Below, one piece after another: positions 34,860 through 47,040 of a DNA stretch of 64,000 bases (position 1 is the stretch's first letter; each line of letters opens with the position of its first letter). The DNA is from Arachis hypogaea (lineage: Eukaryota > Streptophyta > Magnoliopsida > Fabales > Fabaceae). The DNA lies in contig NC_092053.1 in NCBI RefSeq assembly GCF_003086295.3, forward strand, positions 84,877,671-84,941,670, written 5' to 3'. Both the position numbers and the translations under genes were made by a program. The notes under the pieces were generated by a model. It worked only from the letters and a program-made list of their open reading frames with translations. It ran no database searches and was not told the DNA's origin.

Positions 34860-34867
34860 TATATAAA
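34860..34867 (+). promoter_or_regulatory. TATA-like box ahead of ORF2 in element F
   Basis: TATATAAA followed by a C/T-rich leader (CTTCTTCATTTTCACACAAC), about 190 nt before the ORF2 ATG. It fits a plant core promoter driving ORF2 separately. Confidence 0.55.
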
Positions 34868-35059
34868 GCCCTCCATTCTTCTTCATTTTCACACAACACA
34901 ACCCTCTCTTCCCCTTCTTGGCCGAATACACCCCTCCCCCCTCTCCTCCATATTTTCTTCTTCTTCTTCATCTATTCTTTCTTCTCTTCCTCGAGGGCGA
35001 GCAATATTCTAAGTTTGGTGTGGTAAAAATATAAGCTTTTTGTTTTTCCATTACCATTG

Positions 35060-36208
35060 ATGGTACCCAAGACCGGAGAATCCTCTAGAAAAGGGAAAGG
35101 GAAGACAAAAGCTTCCACCTTCGAGTCATGGGAGATGGAAAGATTCATCTCCAAAGCTCATCAAGACCACTTCTATGATGTTGTGGTCAAGAAGAAGGTG
35201 ATCCCCGAGGTCCCTTTCAAGCTCAAGAAGAATGAGTATCCGGAGATCTGACATGAAATCCAAAGAAGAGGTTGGGAAGTTCTAACAAACCCCATCCAAC
35301 AAGTCGGCATCCTAATGGTTCAAGAGTTCTATGCCAATGCATGGATCACTAGGAACCATGATCAAAGTAAGAACCCAAACCCAAAGAATTATATTACAAT
35401 GGTTCGGGGGAAATACTTAGATTTTAGTCCGGAAAATGTGAGGTTGGCATTTAAGTTGCCTATGATGCAAGGAGATGCACGCCCCTACACTAGAAGGGTC
35501 AACTTTAATCAAAGGTTGGACCAAGTCCTTATGGACATATATGTGGAAGGAGCTCAATGGAAGATTGACTCCAAAGACAAGCCGGTTCAATTAAGAAGAC
35601 TGGACCTCAAGCCTGTGGCTAGAGGATGGTTGGAATTCATCCAACGCTCCATCATCCCCACTAGCAACCGATCTGAAGTTACTGTGGATCGGGCCATCAT
35701 GATTCATAGCATCATGATTGGAGAGGAAGTAGAAGTTCATGAAGTCATCTCCCTTGAACTCTACAAAATAGCTGAAAAGCCCTCTCCTGGGGCAAGGCTA
35801 GCTTTTCCTCATCTTATTTGCTATCTATGTTACTCAGCTGGAGCTTTCATAGAAGGAGACATTCCCATTAAGGAAGAGAAGCCCATCACTAAGAAAAGGA
35901 TGGAGCAAGCAAGAGAGCCCATTCATGGATCTCAAGAGATGCATGAAGCTCATCACCGTGAGATCCCGGAGATGCCTCAAATGCATTTTCCTCCACAAAA
36001 CTATTGGGAGCAAATCAACACCTCCCTAGAAGAATTAAGTTCCAACATGGGACAATTAAGGGTGGAACATCAAGAGCACTCCATCATCCTTCATGAAATA
36101 AGAGAATATCAAAAAGCAATGAGGGAAGAGCAACAAAGACAAGGAAGAGACATAGAAGAGCTCAAGGACATCATTGGTTCCTCAAGAAGGAAACGCCACC
36201 ATCACTAA
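35060..36208 (+). pseudogene. ORF2 of element F: putative plant transposon protein (PF20167-like), one stop
   Basis: 382 codons from ATG 35060 (MVPKTGESSRKGKGK, basic). TGA 35249-35251 splits two same-frame ORFs; it is one transition from Arg. The domain has RRGWEVLTNPIQQ, MVQEFYANAW, MVRGKYLDFSPENVRLAFKL, ARGWLEFIQRSIIP, VDRAIMIHSIMIGEEVEV and PHLICYLCYSAGAF, matching C's ORF2. The C-terminal 90 residues (MHFPPQNYWEQINTSLEELS onward, ending GSSRRKRHHH) form a charged coiled-coil-like tail that is almost the same as E's 80-residue ORF. No catalytic motif is recognisable and the function is unknown. Confidence 0.85.
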
Positions 36209-37330
36209 GGTGGATTCATTCCTTGTTCTTATTTTCTGTTTTTCGTTTTCTCTATGTTAAGTGCTTATCCATGTTTGTGTCTTTATTACATGATCATTAG
36301 TATTTAGTAACTTTGTCTTAAAGTTATGAATGTCCTATGAGTCCATCACCTCTCTTAAATGAAAACTGTTTTAATTCAAAAGAACAAGAAGTACATGAGT
36401 TTAGAATTTATCCTTGAACTTAGTTTAATTATATTGATGTGGTGACAATGCTTCTTGTTTTCTGAATGAATGCTTGAACAGTGCATATGTCTTTTGAAGT
36501 TGTTGTTTAAGAATGTTAAATATGTTGGCTCTTGAAAGAGTGATGATAAGGAGACATGTTTTTTGATAATCTGAAAAATCATAAAAATGACTCTTGAAGC
36601 AAGAAAAAGCAGCAAAGGACAAAGCTTGCAAAAAAAAAAAAATATAGGCGAAAAAAAAATAAAAAAAAAGCAAGCAGAAAAAGCCAAAAGCTCTTAAAAC
36701 CAAGAGGCAAGAGCAAAAAGCCAATAACCCTTAAAACCAAAAGGCAAGGGTAAATAAAAAGGATCCCAAGGCTTTGAGCATCAATGGATAGGAGGGCCTA
36801 AAGGAATAAAATCCTGGCCTAAGCGGCTAAACCAAGCTATCCCTAACCATGTGCTTGTAGCGTGAAGGTGTCAAGTGAAAACTTGAGATTGAGCGGTTAA
36901 AGTCAAGGTCCAAAGCAAAAACAAAGTGTGCTTAAGAACCCTGGACACCTCTAATTGGGGACTTTAGCAAAGCTGAGTCACAATCTGAAAAGGTTCACCC
37001 AATTATGTGTCTGTGGCATTTATGTATCCGGTGGTAATACTGGAAAACAAAGTGCTTAGGGCCACGGCCAAGACTCATAAAATAGCTGTGTTCAAGAGTC
37101 ATCATACTGAACTAGGAGAATCAATAACACTATCTGAACTCTGAGTTCCTATAGATGGCAATCATTCTGAACCTCAATGGATAAAGTGAGATGCCAAAAC
37201 TATTCAAGAGGCAAAAAGCTACAAGTCCCGCTCATCTGATTGGAGCTATGTTTCATTGATAGTTTGGAATTTATAGTATATTCTCTTTTTTTATCCTATT
37301 TGATTTTCGGTTGCTTGGGGACAAGCAACA
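36209..37330. other. Non-coding 3' region of element F
   Basis: Similar, in opposite orientation, to E at 59496-60545. It has A-rich runs near 36625-36670. No gene seen. Confidence 0.75.
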
Positions 37331-37347
37331 ATTTAAGTTTGGTGTTG
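37331..37347 (+). other. Polypurine tract of element F
   Basis: ATTTAAGTTTGGTGTTG abutting TGATGAGCGG of the 3' LTR. Confidence 0.75.
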
Positions 37348-39058
37348 TGATGAGCGGATAATTTATACGCTTTTTGGCATTGTTTTTAGTATGTTTTTAG
37401 TAGAATCTAGTTACTTTTAGGGATGTTTTCATTAGTTTTTATGTTAAATTCACATTTCTGGACTTTACTATGAGTTTGTGTGTTTTTCTGTGATTTCAGG
37501 TATTTTCTGGCTGAAATTGAGGGACTTGAGCAAAAATCAGATTCAGAGGTTGAAGAAGGACTGCTGATGCTGTTGGATTCTGACCTTCCTGCACTCAAAG
37601 TGGATTTTCTGGAGCTACAAAACTCAAAATGGCGCCCTTCCAATTGCGTTGGAAAGTAGACATCCAGGGATTTCCAGCAATATATAATAGTCCATACTTT
37701 GGCCGAGTTTAGATGATGTAAAAGGGCGTTGAACGCCAGTTCTACACTGCTGTCTGGAGTTCAACGCCAGAAACACGTCACAAGCCAGAGTTGAATGCCA
37801 GAAATACGTTACAAACAGGCGTTCAACTCCAAGATTGACCTCTACACGTGTAACATTCAAGCTCAGCCCAAGCACACACCAAGTGGGCCTCGGAAGTGGA
37901 TTTATACATCAATTACTTACTTCTGTAAATCCTAGTAACTAGTTTATTATAAATAGGACTTTTTACTATTGTATTAGACATCTTTGATCAGTTTTATGCT
38001 ATCTTAGACTTTCATGGGGGCTGGCCATTCGGCCATGCCTGAACCATTATCACTTATGTATTTTCATACGGTAGAGTTTCTACACTCCATAGATTAAGGT
38101 GTGGAGCTCTGCTGTTCCTCAAAGATTAATGCAAAGTACTACTGTTTTTCTATTCAATTCAACTTATTCCGCTTCTAAGATATTTATTCGCACTTCAACC
38201 TGAATGTGATGAACGTGACAATCATCATCATTCCCTATGAACGCGTGCCTGACAACCACTTCCGTTCTACGTTAGATTGAATGAGTATCTCTTGGATCTC
38301 TTAATCAGAATCTTCGTGGTATAAGCTAGATTGATGGCGGCATTCATGAGAGTCCAGAAAGTCTAAACCTTGTTTGTGGTATTCCGAGTAGGACTCTGGG
38401 ATTGAATGACTGTGACGAACTTCAAACTCGCGAGTGCTGGGCGTAGTGACAGACGCAAAAGGAGGGTGAATCCTATTCCAGTATGATCGAGAACCTCAGA
38501 TGATTAGCCGTGCTATGACAGAGCATTTGGACCATTTTCACAAGAGGATGGGATGCAGCCATTGACAAGGGTGATGACTCCAGACGATTAGCCATGCAGT
38601 GACAGTGCATCGGACTATTTTCCAGAGAGGATAAAAAGTAGCCATTGACAACGGTGATGTCCTTACATAAAGCCAGCCATGGAAAGGAGTAAGACTGATT
38701 GGATGAAGACAGCAAGAAAGCAGAGGTTCAGAGGAATGAAAGCATCTCTATACACTTATCTGAAATTCTCACCAATGATATACATAAGTATTTCTATCCT
38801 TATTTTCTATTTATTATTAATATTCGAAAACTCCATAACTATTTGATATCCGCCTGACTGAGATTTACAAGGTGACCATAGCTTGCTTCAAGCCGACAAT
38901 CTCCGTGGGATCGACCCTTACTCACGTAAGGTTTATTACTTGGACGACCCAGTGCACTTGCTGGTTAGTTGTATCGAAGTTGTGAATGAAAACGATTTAT
39001 TAAGACGTGCGTACAGAGTTTTTGGCGCCGTTGCCTGAGATCACAATTTCTTGCACCA
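37348..39058 (+). repeat. 3' LTR of element F (1711 nt)
   Basis: Copy of 28136-29847, ending TTCTTGCACCA before the duplicated gaagt. Confidence 0.95.
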
Positions 39059-39063
39059 GAAGT
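39059..39063. other. Target-site duplication, right copy, of element F
   Basis: gaagt, identical to 28131-28135. Confidence 0.93.
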
Positions 39064-40104
39064 CATGCTTATTGAGTGTTTTCTTTTCCCTCCAAAATGT
39101 AATTTTCTTTTTTCACTTTTGTAATTCTTTTATTTTACTAGGAGTAGTATAAATACCCCCAAAGAGTACTAAAGAAGGTGGTTAAGCAGTCAGTTTTAGA
39201 TCCACTTTTACACTTCACCTTTGAGTACCTTTTGAGCTATGAGTAGCTAACTTCCCTCTCATTGAGAGAGGGAGCTCTGTTGTACTTGATGGATGAATGA
39301 TAGTGAAATACTTCTTCTCTTCATCTTCTCTTTGATTTTTTAGAAGAAATTTCGTTCTTAATGCTTAGTGTTCAATTATCTTGGGAAAGAGATTGAATGC
39401 AATTGGGTTTCATGGGAACCTTGGGAAAGGAAACATGAAACCATGCTTGAAATCCCTTCTCACACTAGAGTAGAATTTGGGTTTTGGTGTTTGGATATGT
39501 GACATATTATCCTCCCTCTACTTGGACCTATGATGGTGTGTGGTATAATCAGGGACCAAGCATATCTCTCTTCATGAGCAATTAGACCGAGAAATTGGCT
39601 ATTGATCAAGATCTGAGAGATTGAGTCACCAAGGGATTATGGCTCAATCAATCATGATTGCCAAGAGGTCAATGAGTTGCATGATTGAAGAGGATATAAG
39701 CTAGACTTGATCCAAAGAGACAATATCTCCCAATCTCAATGAATTTCCCCATTCTTATCTATCCATTTCTTTATAGCTTAATTTTACATTCAGCAATTCC
39801 CCATTCCCATTTACATTCAAGTCATTTATGATTCTGCACTTTACTTTCTGCCATTTATATTTCTGCACTTTATTGCTTTTCTTTATATTCTAGTTATTTA
39901 CATTTATGTCATTTACAATTCTGCACTCTACAATCCTATTGATCCGCTTGACTAATTCATCAATTGATTAAAACTACTCGAATTTGCCGATCTCTGTGGA
40001 TACGATCCCACTCCACTGTGGGTTATTACTTGACGATAATTTTGGTGTGCTTGCCAAAAGGACTAATTCACCAATTTTGAATGGCGTGTGAATTCCGGTC
40101 ATCA

Positions 40105-40918
40105 AAGTGCGAATGAATATCTTAGAATAGAAACAAGCGTGATTGAATAGAAAACAGTAGTAATTGCATTAATCCATCGAGACACAGCAGAGCTCCTCAC
40201 CCCCAACCATGGAGTTTAGAGACTCATGTCGTAGAAGATACAAAATTTAGATGTAAAAAATGTTATGAGGTACAAAATAAATCTCTAAAAGTAGTTTTTA
40301 TACTCAACTAGTAACCTAGGTTTACAAAAAATGAGTAAGCTAAGATAGATAGTGCATAAATCTACTTTCTGGGGCCCACTTGGTTTGTGTTTGGGCTGAG
40401 CACTGAAGCTTTCACGTGCATAGGCTATTTCTGGCGTTGAACTCCAGCTTTTGTGCCAGTTTGGCCGTTTAACTCCAGCTTTTATGCCAGTTCTGGCGTT
40501 TAACGCCAGAAAAGGGTAAGGAGCTGGCGTTTAAATGCCAGTTTGCGCTACCAAATCTCGGGTCAAGTATGGACTATTAAATATTGCTGGAAAGCCCAGG
40601 ATGTCTACTTTTCAACGCAATTGAGAGCGTACCAATTGGGCTTCTGTAGCTCCAAAAAATCCATTTCGAGTGCAGGAGGGTCAGAATCCAATAGCATCTG
40701 CAGTCCTTTTTCAGCCTCTGAATCAGATTTTTACTCAGGTCCCTCAATTTCAGCCAGAATTTACCTGAAATTACAGAAAAATACACAAACTCATAGTAAA
40801 GTCCAAAAATGTGATTTTTGAATAAAAACTAATAAAAATATAATAAAAAGTGACAAAAACATACTAAAAACTACCTAAAAACAATGCCAAAAAAGGGTAT
40901 AAATTATCCGCTCATCAA
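40105..40918 (-). repeat. E-type LTR fragment, probably the 5' LTR end of element B
   Basis: Matches 58673-59478 of E's LTR in the same orientation, ending CCGCTCATCA at 40918. Its left part is cut off by G. The next bases (aaagccaacc) are D-family LTR sequence, not a polypurine tract, so this is an outer LTR edge. The GGCGTT array lies at 40430-40545. Confidence 0.82.
40430..40545. repeat. Palindromic array in the B LTR fragment
   Basis: CTGGCGTTGAACTCCAG, CTGGCGTTTAACGCCAG and related half-units, of the same type as F and E. Confidence 0.83.
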
Positions 40919-42027
40919 AAGCCAACCTATTAAGTCTACTTCCCAAAACTTTAAGTACGTAACATTTACTCCTAAGCTTGAAGTACGTCAAATAGGTTTG
41001 ATCACATCAACCTGTAAGTCCCAACCTACCTACTAATTAACTTAGTAGTGGGTTAGCGTCAATGGGTGTCAAATTGATTACCAAGGGTTCTCAAATCACC
41101 AAATTCATTATATCCAATAACTCAAATTTACCCAATTCCCTTAGCTTAGACCAAGAGTTGGTAAAACTACTCAAAAACTAAGGAGAACATTTCATCAAAC
41201 ACATAGAGTGCAATAGAAGCAAACATCATAAATTGCAAGAATAATAAAGTCTACAAACTACTAATTGCTAGAAATGTAATATCACAACTCAATTCATCAA
41301 TAAAAGAAACATTAACATCAATTTGTATTGAATGTAAACCAAATCCAATATGAGTTCATCATCACAAAAGAGAGTAAAATGAGAAATTAACATCACAAAT
41401 AAGAGAATCAAGATATAGAATTGAGAAATTATAAAAGAAACAAGGTGAGATCAAGGAATTAGACATGGATCTAAGACAATCTAACCTAATCCTAACCTAA
41501 TTCTAGAGAGAAGAGGGAGCTTCTCTCTCTAAAAAACTAACTAAAGGCTCATGTTGGCTAAAACTAATTGCTCCCCCTCTGCTTGGACTTCAATTCTGCA
41601 TGAAATACACTCAGACACAAGTTGGATTTGGGCCTGGGAAGCTCATAAATTGCCCCCAGCATTTTGCCTTCAAGTGGGCCACGTGAGAGTATTGGCGCGT
41701 GCGCACCATGTGCGCGTGCGCGTCCATTGGTGCATTTCCAATCTTTGTTTCTTCATGCATTCTTCCCTTTATATGCTTTTCTACTCATTTCTTCCATCCA
41801 ATACTTGCCTTATAAACCTGAAATCACTTAACATACACATCAAGGCATCGAATGGAATTAAAGTGAATCAAAATCACCAATTTAGGGCCTAAAAAGCATA
41901 TTTTTACACTTAAGCACAATTCAAGGGAGAATTACAAAACCATGCCATTTCATTGAATAAATGTTGGAAAAGGTGGTAAAATCCCCTAAAATAAGCACAA
42001 GATAAATCACAAAATCGGGGTTTATCA
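40919..42027 (-). repeat. 3' LTR of element H (truncated by B)
   Basis: Ends CGGGGTTTATCA, reverse of the D LTR start. It aligns with 57588-57921 and with D's LTR reversed. Its outer part is lost at 40918, where B inserted; 40919-40923 (aaagc) is a possible target-site copy. The GC array is at 41690-41732. Confidence 0.85.
41690..41732. repeat. GC-rich palindrome in the LTR of H
   Basis: GGCGCGTGCGCACC next to ATGTGCGCGTGCGCG, dyad-symmetric. Confidence 0.8.
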
Positions 42028-42042
42028 AATCTCCCTACACTT
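42028..42042 (-). other. Polypurine tract of element H
   Basis: Minus strand AAGTGTAGGGAGATT before TGATAAACC. It is more purine-rich than, and different from, the A/C/F type, so the D family uses its own tract. Confidence 0.75.
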
Positions 42043-43503
42043 AAACTAAGCATGTCCTCATGCTAAAATCAAGAAAGAAGCAAAGGGTATTATCATTTAC
42101 TCAATGCAAACTAACTAAATGCAATCTATCTATATTTAACCTATTCACATGAATGCAATGGCTTGGTCAAATTAATTCAATTTCCAAGAATACATATGCA
42201 AGCACAAGGGCTAAGGTATTAGCAATTAAAGCAAACCACAATTGGATTGAATCATTGAAAGAGTTCACAAACTTGCAAGAAAAGATGATCATGGGTGGAA
42301 ACATGTAATTGAGCGATCGAACCCTCACCGGATGTGTATCCGCTCTAAGCACTCAAGTCTATGGGGTTGATTCACTCAATTCTCCCTTAATCATGCTTTC
42401 CAAGATTTGTTTTTCATCTAACAATCAACAATTATTTTATGCATGCATACAAATATCATGAGGACTTCCTATAGGTTGTAACGGGGCTAGGGTCAAGGTA
42501 TGACGCATATGGTCAAGTGAGCTTAACATTTGAATCATTGATTAACTTAAACTTCCCACCTAACTGATGACAACCTAAACAATTCTAAACAAACCTAGCT
42601 ATCCATTCTTCACATTTTCACACACTCATGTATTTTTTAGATTACCGCACATATGCATTGAATTTATGAAACCTTAAACCTTGGGACATTTTGTTCCCTT
42701 TTTGTTGTAAAATTTTTTTCTTTTTTTCTTTAAGATAAAATATATACAAGAACATCAATGCATATGGTTTACACATGATTAATACACGAGTATGTACCCA
42801 ATTCCCAAGATTTTCAACACAAATACAAAAACACACTTTTATCTCTACCCAATATTCCGAACTTTCCCAAAATCAAGTAATGAACACTCTCACTAGCCTA
42901 AGCTAATCAAAGATCCAAACAAGGGACATTTATTATTTTTCACTTAGGCTTGTAATGTGCTACAATTAAGAACAAATGGGTTAAGCATAGGCTCAAATTT
43001 GGCTAACAATGGAAGATAAAAGGTAGGCTATTTGGGTAAGTGAGCTATTTGAACAATGGCCTCAATCATGTAAATGCATGTATACACAAAATAATGGACA
43101 TAAAGAATTAAACAAATCAAAGATTACACTCATAGGAAGAGAATAATGCACACAAGAATGAAAATAAGTGGTCATATATGATGTAACAACACAATTAGGC
43201 TCAAATCTCACATGCTTGTGTTCTTTGCTCATAACATGATCGACAAGTGTATAAATTCAAGCAAGTTCTAAAAAAATTTTCAACCCATTGAGGTGGTGCC
43301 CTAAATATGAATTTCTAAGCTTATTCTAATGTAATGTTGTGATTTAGAAAATTTTAAAAATTTTCCCTAGTTTACCCCTTATTAAAAATTTTCCCTAGTT
43401 TACCCCTTTTTCAATCAAAACACAATTCTTATATAAAAAGGGTTAAATAGATTTTTAACAATCCCAAAACATTTTTCCAATCACAATCAAAGCCAAGATG
43501 TAG

Positions 43504-43546
<43 letters not shown>

Positions 43547-43843
43547 AAAGTGTGCAACTACCAAAATAAGGGTATCCACAATAGCAAATATGTACAGTAA
43601 TCCCAAAATGATATAAAACATAAAGTGCAAAATAAAATAGAGTAGCAGAAAATAGAAATAGATGTTTGAAAGTTCACCACATAAATGTAAACACCGGTCA
43701 CGAACGGTGACCTCCCCACACATTAGAGTCAAGCATCGTCCTCGATGCTACTGCTGAAGCTCGGGATGGGGATCAACAATCGCGCTGGGCTGTGGCTCAG
43801 GTACTGGCTGTGGGACTGGGATCAGCTATGGCTCTGGCTGTGG
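42043..43843. other. Non-coding 3' region of element H
   Basis: AT-rich, aligned by eye with 52722-54442 of J over its whole length. Contains an (AT)n run at 43507-43541. No gene seen. Confidence 0.75.
43507..43541. repeat. (AT)17 microsatellite
   Basis: Uninterrupted AT dinucleotides. Absent at the matching place in J (about 54230), so it arose after the copies separated. Confidence 0.95.
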
Positions 43844-45128
43844 CTATGGAGTATCCTGCTGAACCTCAGTGGTAATCTGTGTCTCTGGAGGTACATCCTG
43901 ATGAGTCGGCTCCTCAGCCAGCTCCTCCTCCCAATCCTGCTCGTCGAAAGCGAGAGAGTGTGGGAGCGGCGGTAGCTCGATGCCCTGTGATACAAACACC
44001 TGGTCGATGTGGTCGAGACGTCGCATGACACGACACTTGAGGCACTCCATGAAGCGAAGCAGGTGCTGCACCAACAGGTAAGTAGGCTCAGGTGCTGGTG
44101 GTGGTGGTAAGGATGCTGCGGCTGCTCAAGTAAAGGGGGGTCCTGCTGCTGCTGCTGATGACGAGGGCTGAGCTGCCTCCTCCACTGCTCTGGCTCAGGA
44201 ACAGCGTTTGGGTGGGGGCTTCTCGTGCACGCACCCACCCATGGAATGGTAACCTTCTTGTCGTCGTCATCTAGCAGTGGTGGTGTCACGTCATCATCCT
44301 CCCACAGAACATCAGCCATCTCGATCATGCTGGTGACCAGAGTAGGCAATGGAAAGAGGCCATGGATATGCGCGCACCACATACTCTGCCTGATCAGCCA
44401 GGGGAAGTTCATCTCCTTCCCCTCCATCACACACCCAATCAGAACTACCATATCCATCAAAATCTCTGAGAAGTGAGTGGTGGGAAAGACATAGTGGGCG
44501 AAGATATGCTGCCAGATCCTAGCCTCCCTCGACAGATATATGAAATGCATCCCCTTGGGTTTTTGTTCCCAGAATTCATCACCCAGGGGGTGTCAGGTGT
44601 AGCAATCATGCGCTTAAGTGCCTCATAATCAAGTGTCATGCAGTGGATGGCTATCTCTGCCTGCTTATAAGCGCAGGTGTCATCAGGACGATGGTGGCAA
44701 AGCAGTGCATCCCCAATAGCAGCCTCAGTGATCATAATCTCTCTACCCCACAGCTGAACTGAATCAAGAGTGGCTCGAAAGAAGTTGCAATAAAATTCTC
44801 TCACCGATGAAGTGTTCACCCTCCCCAAATCTCTATCAACAAAGTCCAATCCTAACTCCAGAATGCGGGTGTTAATGGCACGCCTCACATCATTAGGAAG
44901 GAGCAGTTTCTTCTCAATGTTTAGATTCTTCTTCCGAAAGTCGGAGAAGTGGAGCTCACAGTAGTGGTTTGGGAATTTGATTGGGTCAGTGGGTGGCAGC
45001 AGCTGATTTTCCTTATCCTCTTCATTCAGGGGATTCTTAGCATAGTTTGCATAAGGTGAAGGGGTAGAGGTCTTAGAGCGCTTTCTCTTTTTTGAAGTAG
45101 TGGCTATAGCCTTTCCTTTATCTGACAT
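43844..45128 (-). pseudogene. ORF2 of element H (PF20167-like), frameshifted
   Basis: Starts MSDKGKAIATTSKKRKRSKT, a basic NLS-like N-terminus. The domain shows FPNHYCELHFSDFRKKNLNI, LGLDFVDRDLGRVNTSSVRE, FYCNFFRATLD and ALLCHHRPDDTCAY. Alignment with J places a one-base loss at 44551-44560 (CCCAAGGGG run), after which the next frame continues MHFIYLSREARIWQ, FPTTHFSEILMDM and MWCAHIHGLFPLPTLVTSMI. At least one more shift between about 44100 and 44230 leads to the final frame with MVQHLLRFMECLK and a Pro/Glu-rich end. It is diverged from the ORF2 of C and F but shares its layout. Confidence 0.78.
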
Positions 45129-46600
45129 CCTGAAAAATAGAGATGATACAATATAAGCAGATAGCCAAACAGATATAAAGCACTCAAAGCAAAGCATATT
45201 CATGAAGTGAAAATAGAAAAGAGATTTCTTGGAATGCAAGTAATAGAATTCAGAATTCAAATCAGACTTCAAACCAGGAATTCAAACCACATTTGCACAT
45301 TACTTGTTTACTAACCCTAGGAAACACCATATCCAAAAGAATGATCAGAAGAGTTAAGTTGAAAACCAAAAGAAGTTAGTTGGTTAAACAAGTTAGAGTT
45401 AAGAATCAGTTTGGAAATCAGTGATATGGTGGTTACCGGCTCAATTCAAAAGGGGAATGTACAAAGTAGGAATGTAAGCACATTTACAATCATGAAATGC
45501 ATCAATCAAGTCATCAGTCAATGCAAAGATCACTATAGTTAAATGAATTTGTGTTGGTGAAGTCAAATCATTAAAGAATGAATCAATCAAGAAGTATTCA
45601 ATACCAAATAAAATGATGCATAAAAGTTACAAGTTGAGAAAAGAGTGGAAAACCTTATGGTCTATGTGGCTTAATATAATTTATGCATGAATAAAGTGAA
45701 GAAATTCAGCCACATAGATTAAAAATTTTCAAACTTGTGTGTTTATGCAAAAGAGGCATGAAATCTTAAAAGAGTTACAAGTGATGGCCAGTCTGAAAAT
45801 TCATTCAAACAATTCAATGCCTATAAGCAAATCACCATGAATAACAAGCAAAGAATATGATAAGTATGACCAAAACTTGTTCTTGACGAATTTCCAAACC
45901 ATTTAGCTAACAAGGTTCTATTGACACAGAAATTGTCAAATAGAAGTTTGTTGCATCAATCAAAACATTGTTATTTCACATAACATGGTTAGGAAAAATC
46001 CGGCAGCATTTCAGCAGCAAATTGGCTATTTCCCAAATTCAAAGAAGCAAGTCTAATCCATATGAATTCATTGAATATCAAAGACACAAAGATTATGTAT
46101 GAGTTCATATGAATTGAACAAATGAGCCAATATTTCAGCAGCAGTTCATCAGAAAACAATTTAAACTAGACGAGCATGCTATAAAAGCCTTATTTCCTTA
46201 CACAATGTACAGAGAAATTGTCTTCAGCACAGCACCAGAACAGCATCAAGAACAAAGTAAAATAGGAATTCAGCAATAACAAGGGTCTTGAAATAAGAAT
46301 ATAATGGAAAATTGAAGTGGAGCAGTCAACAATTCAATTAAAATTCGAGAAAAACAGAATCACCCCAGCAACAATGAACCATTCAATAAGCAAGTAATCT
46401 GAATTCCAACACTTCAAGCACAAAGCAGCATTAAAACAGTATGCAGCAGCATTAGGCAAGCCAAACATACAGCACAAGTAAAGCAATGAAACAGAGCAAT
46501 TACACACAACATCAAAAATTCAAACAAATCTAAATCCACTACTCAGTCTAGATTCGCTAACCACCTAATTACACTAAACTAACTAAAATAATCTAACTAA
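45129..46600 (-). other. T-rich, intron-like stretch upstream of H ORF2
   Basis: Minus strand ends CTATTTTTCAG just before GATG, the ORF2 start, which reads like a 3' splice site. J has TGTTTTCCAG at the same place. About 1.5 kb, U-rich, no ORF. The intron reading is inference. Confidence 0.45.
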
Positions 46601-47040
46601 ACTAAATTGACAAAAATTCACTAACTAACTGAAGTAAAGAAATGGAATAAAACAGGGGAGAAGGGTGTGGACCTAGAATGCAGAAGCAGGGAGTGAGAGA
46701 AATTGGGAAAGGAAAGGGGCGAAGCACTGAGGTGGAGATGCTTCCCAGGAGCGGTGGCGGCGTAGCGGAGCTCGCGGCGGTGCGCAATGGCTGGCTGCGA
46801 AGACGTTGTGAGAGAGAACAGAGAAGAGAGGGTTGAGTGAAAGAGAGAGAGAGTGAAGAAGAGGGGGGCATGCAGCAACGGCGGCGGTGGTGTTGCGCCG
46901 GGATGCTCTCCGGAGGATGGCTGGTGGTTGCAGGGGTGGTGGTTGGCAATGGAGGGAGAGGGAGAAATGGAATGTTGGAGGTAAGGGTTGATGCGTGAAT
47001 GCGCTGGAGTTTCGTGTCCCTGGTTAAATGGGATTCTTAA
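46601..47040 (-). other. CT/GC-rich leader-like segment of element H
   Basis: Minus strand has CTCTCTCTCTTTCACTC-type runs and CCGCCGCGAGCTCC. J has a related segment at 57011-57420. It looks like a 5' untranslated exon with a pyrimidine-rich start region. The Ser/Pro-rich ORFs across it are composition artefacts. Confidence 0.45.

Larger units (their letters stand above)
28136..39058 (+). mobile_element. Element F: complete non-autonomous gypsy element (gag-PR plus ORF2, no RT/RH/IN)
   Basis: LTRs 28136-29847 and 37348-39058, tRNA-Asp-like priming site 29854-29872, polypurine tract 37331-37347, perfect gaagt duplications. Internal order: long T-rich leader, gag-PR frame 31722-33935 (two stops), hairpin block, palindromic array, TATA-like box, ORF2 35060-36208 (one stop), 3' spacer. 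There is no trace of RT, RNase H or integrase. LTR and 3' spacer resemble element E, which has pol, so E-like elements are the likely enzyme source. Confidence 0.95.
26733..40104 (+). repeat. 3' LTR of element G, split by element F
   Basis: Two pieces, 26733-28135 and 39064-40104, give an LTR of about 2.44 kb. The ends are a 7-bp inverted repeat, TGATGAC...GTCATCA. The right piece has a TATA-like 'gtagtataaatacccc' at about 39145 and the typical U5 phrase around 'gatacgatcccactcc'. It is followed by aagtg (40105-40109), which in element E is internal LTR sequence, so G inserted in an E-type LTR. G's own 5' LTR and coding region are missing. Confidence 0.85.
11404..40918 (-). mobile_element. 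Element B: older gypsy element split by four later insertions
   Basis: Inferred scaffold. Minus-strand pol pieces at 11404-12208 and 23186-24654 join cleanly once element C is removed. At 40105-40918 an LTR end of the same family as element E, minus strand, has a right flank that is not a polypurine tract, as expected of the outer end of a 5' LTR. That makes it the natural 5' LTR of B. Its gag, priming site and the rest of that LTR are absent, which a deletion between inserted elements D and G would explain. The pol pieces are firm; assigning the LTR piece to B is inference. Confidence 0.65.
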
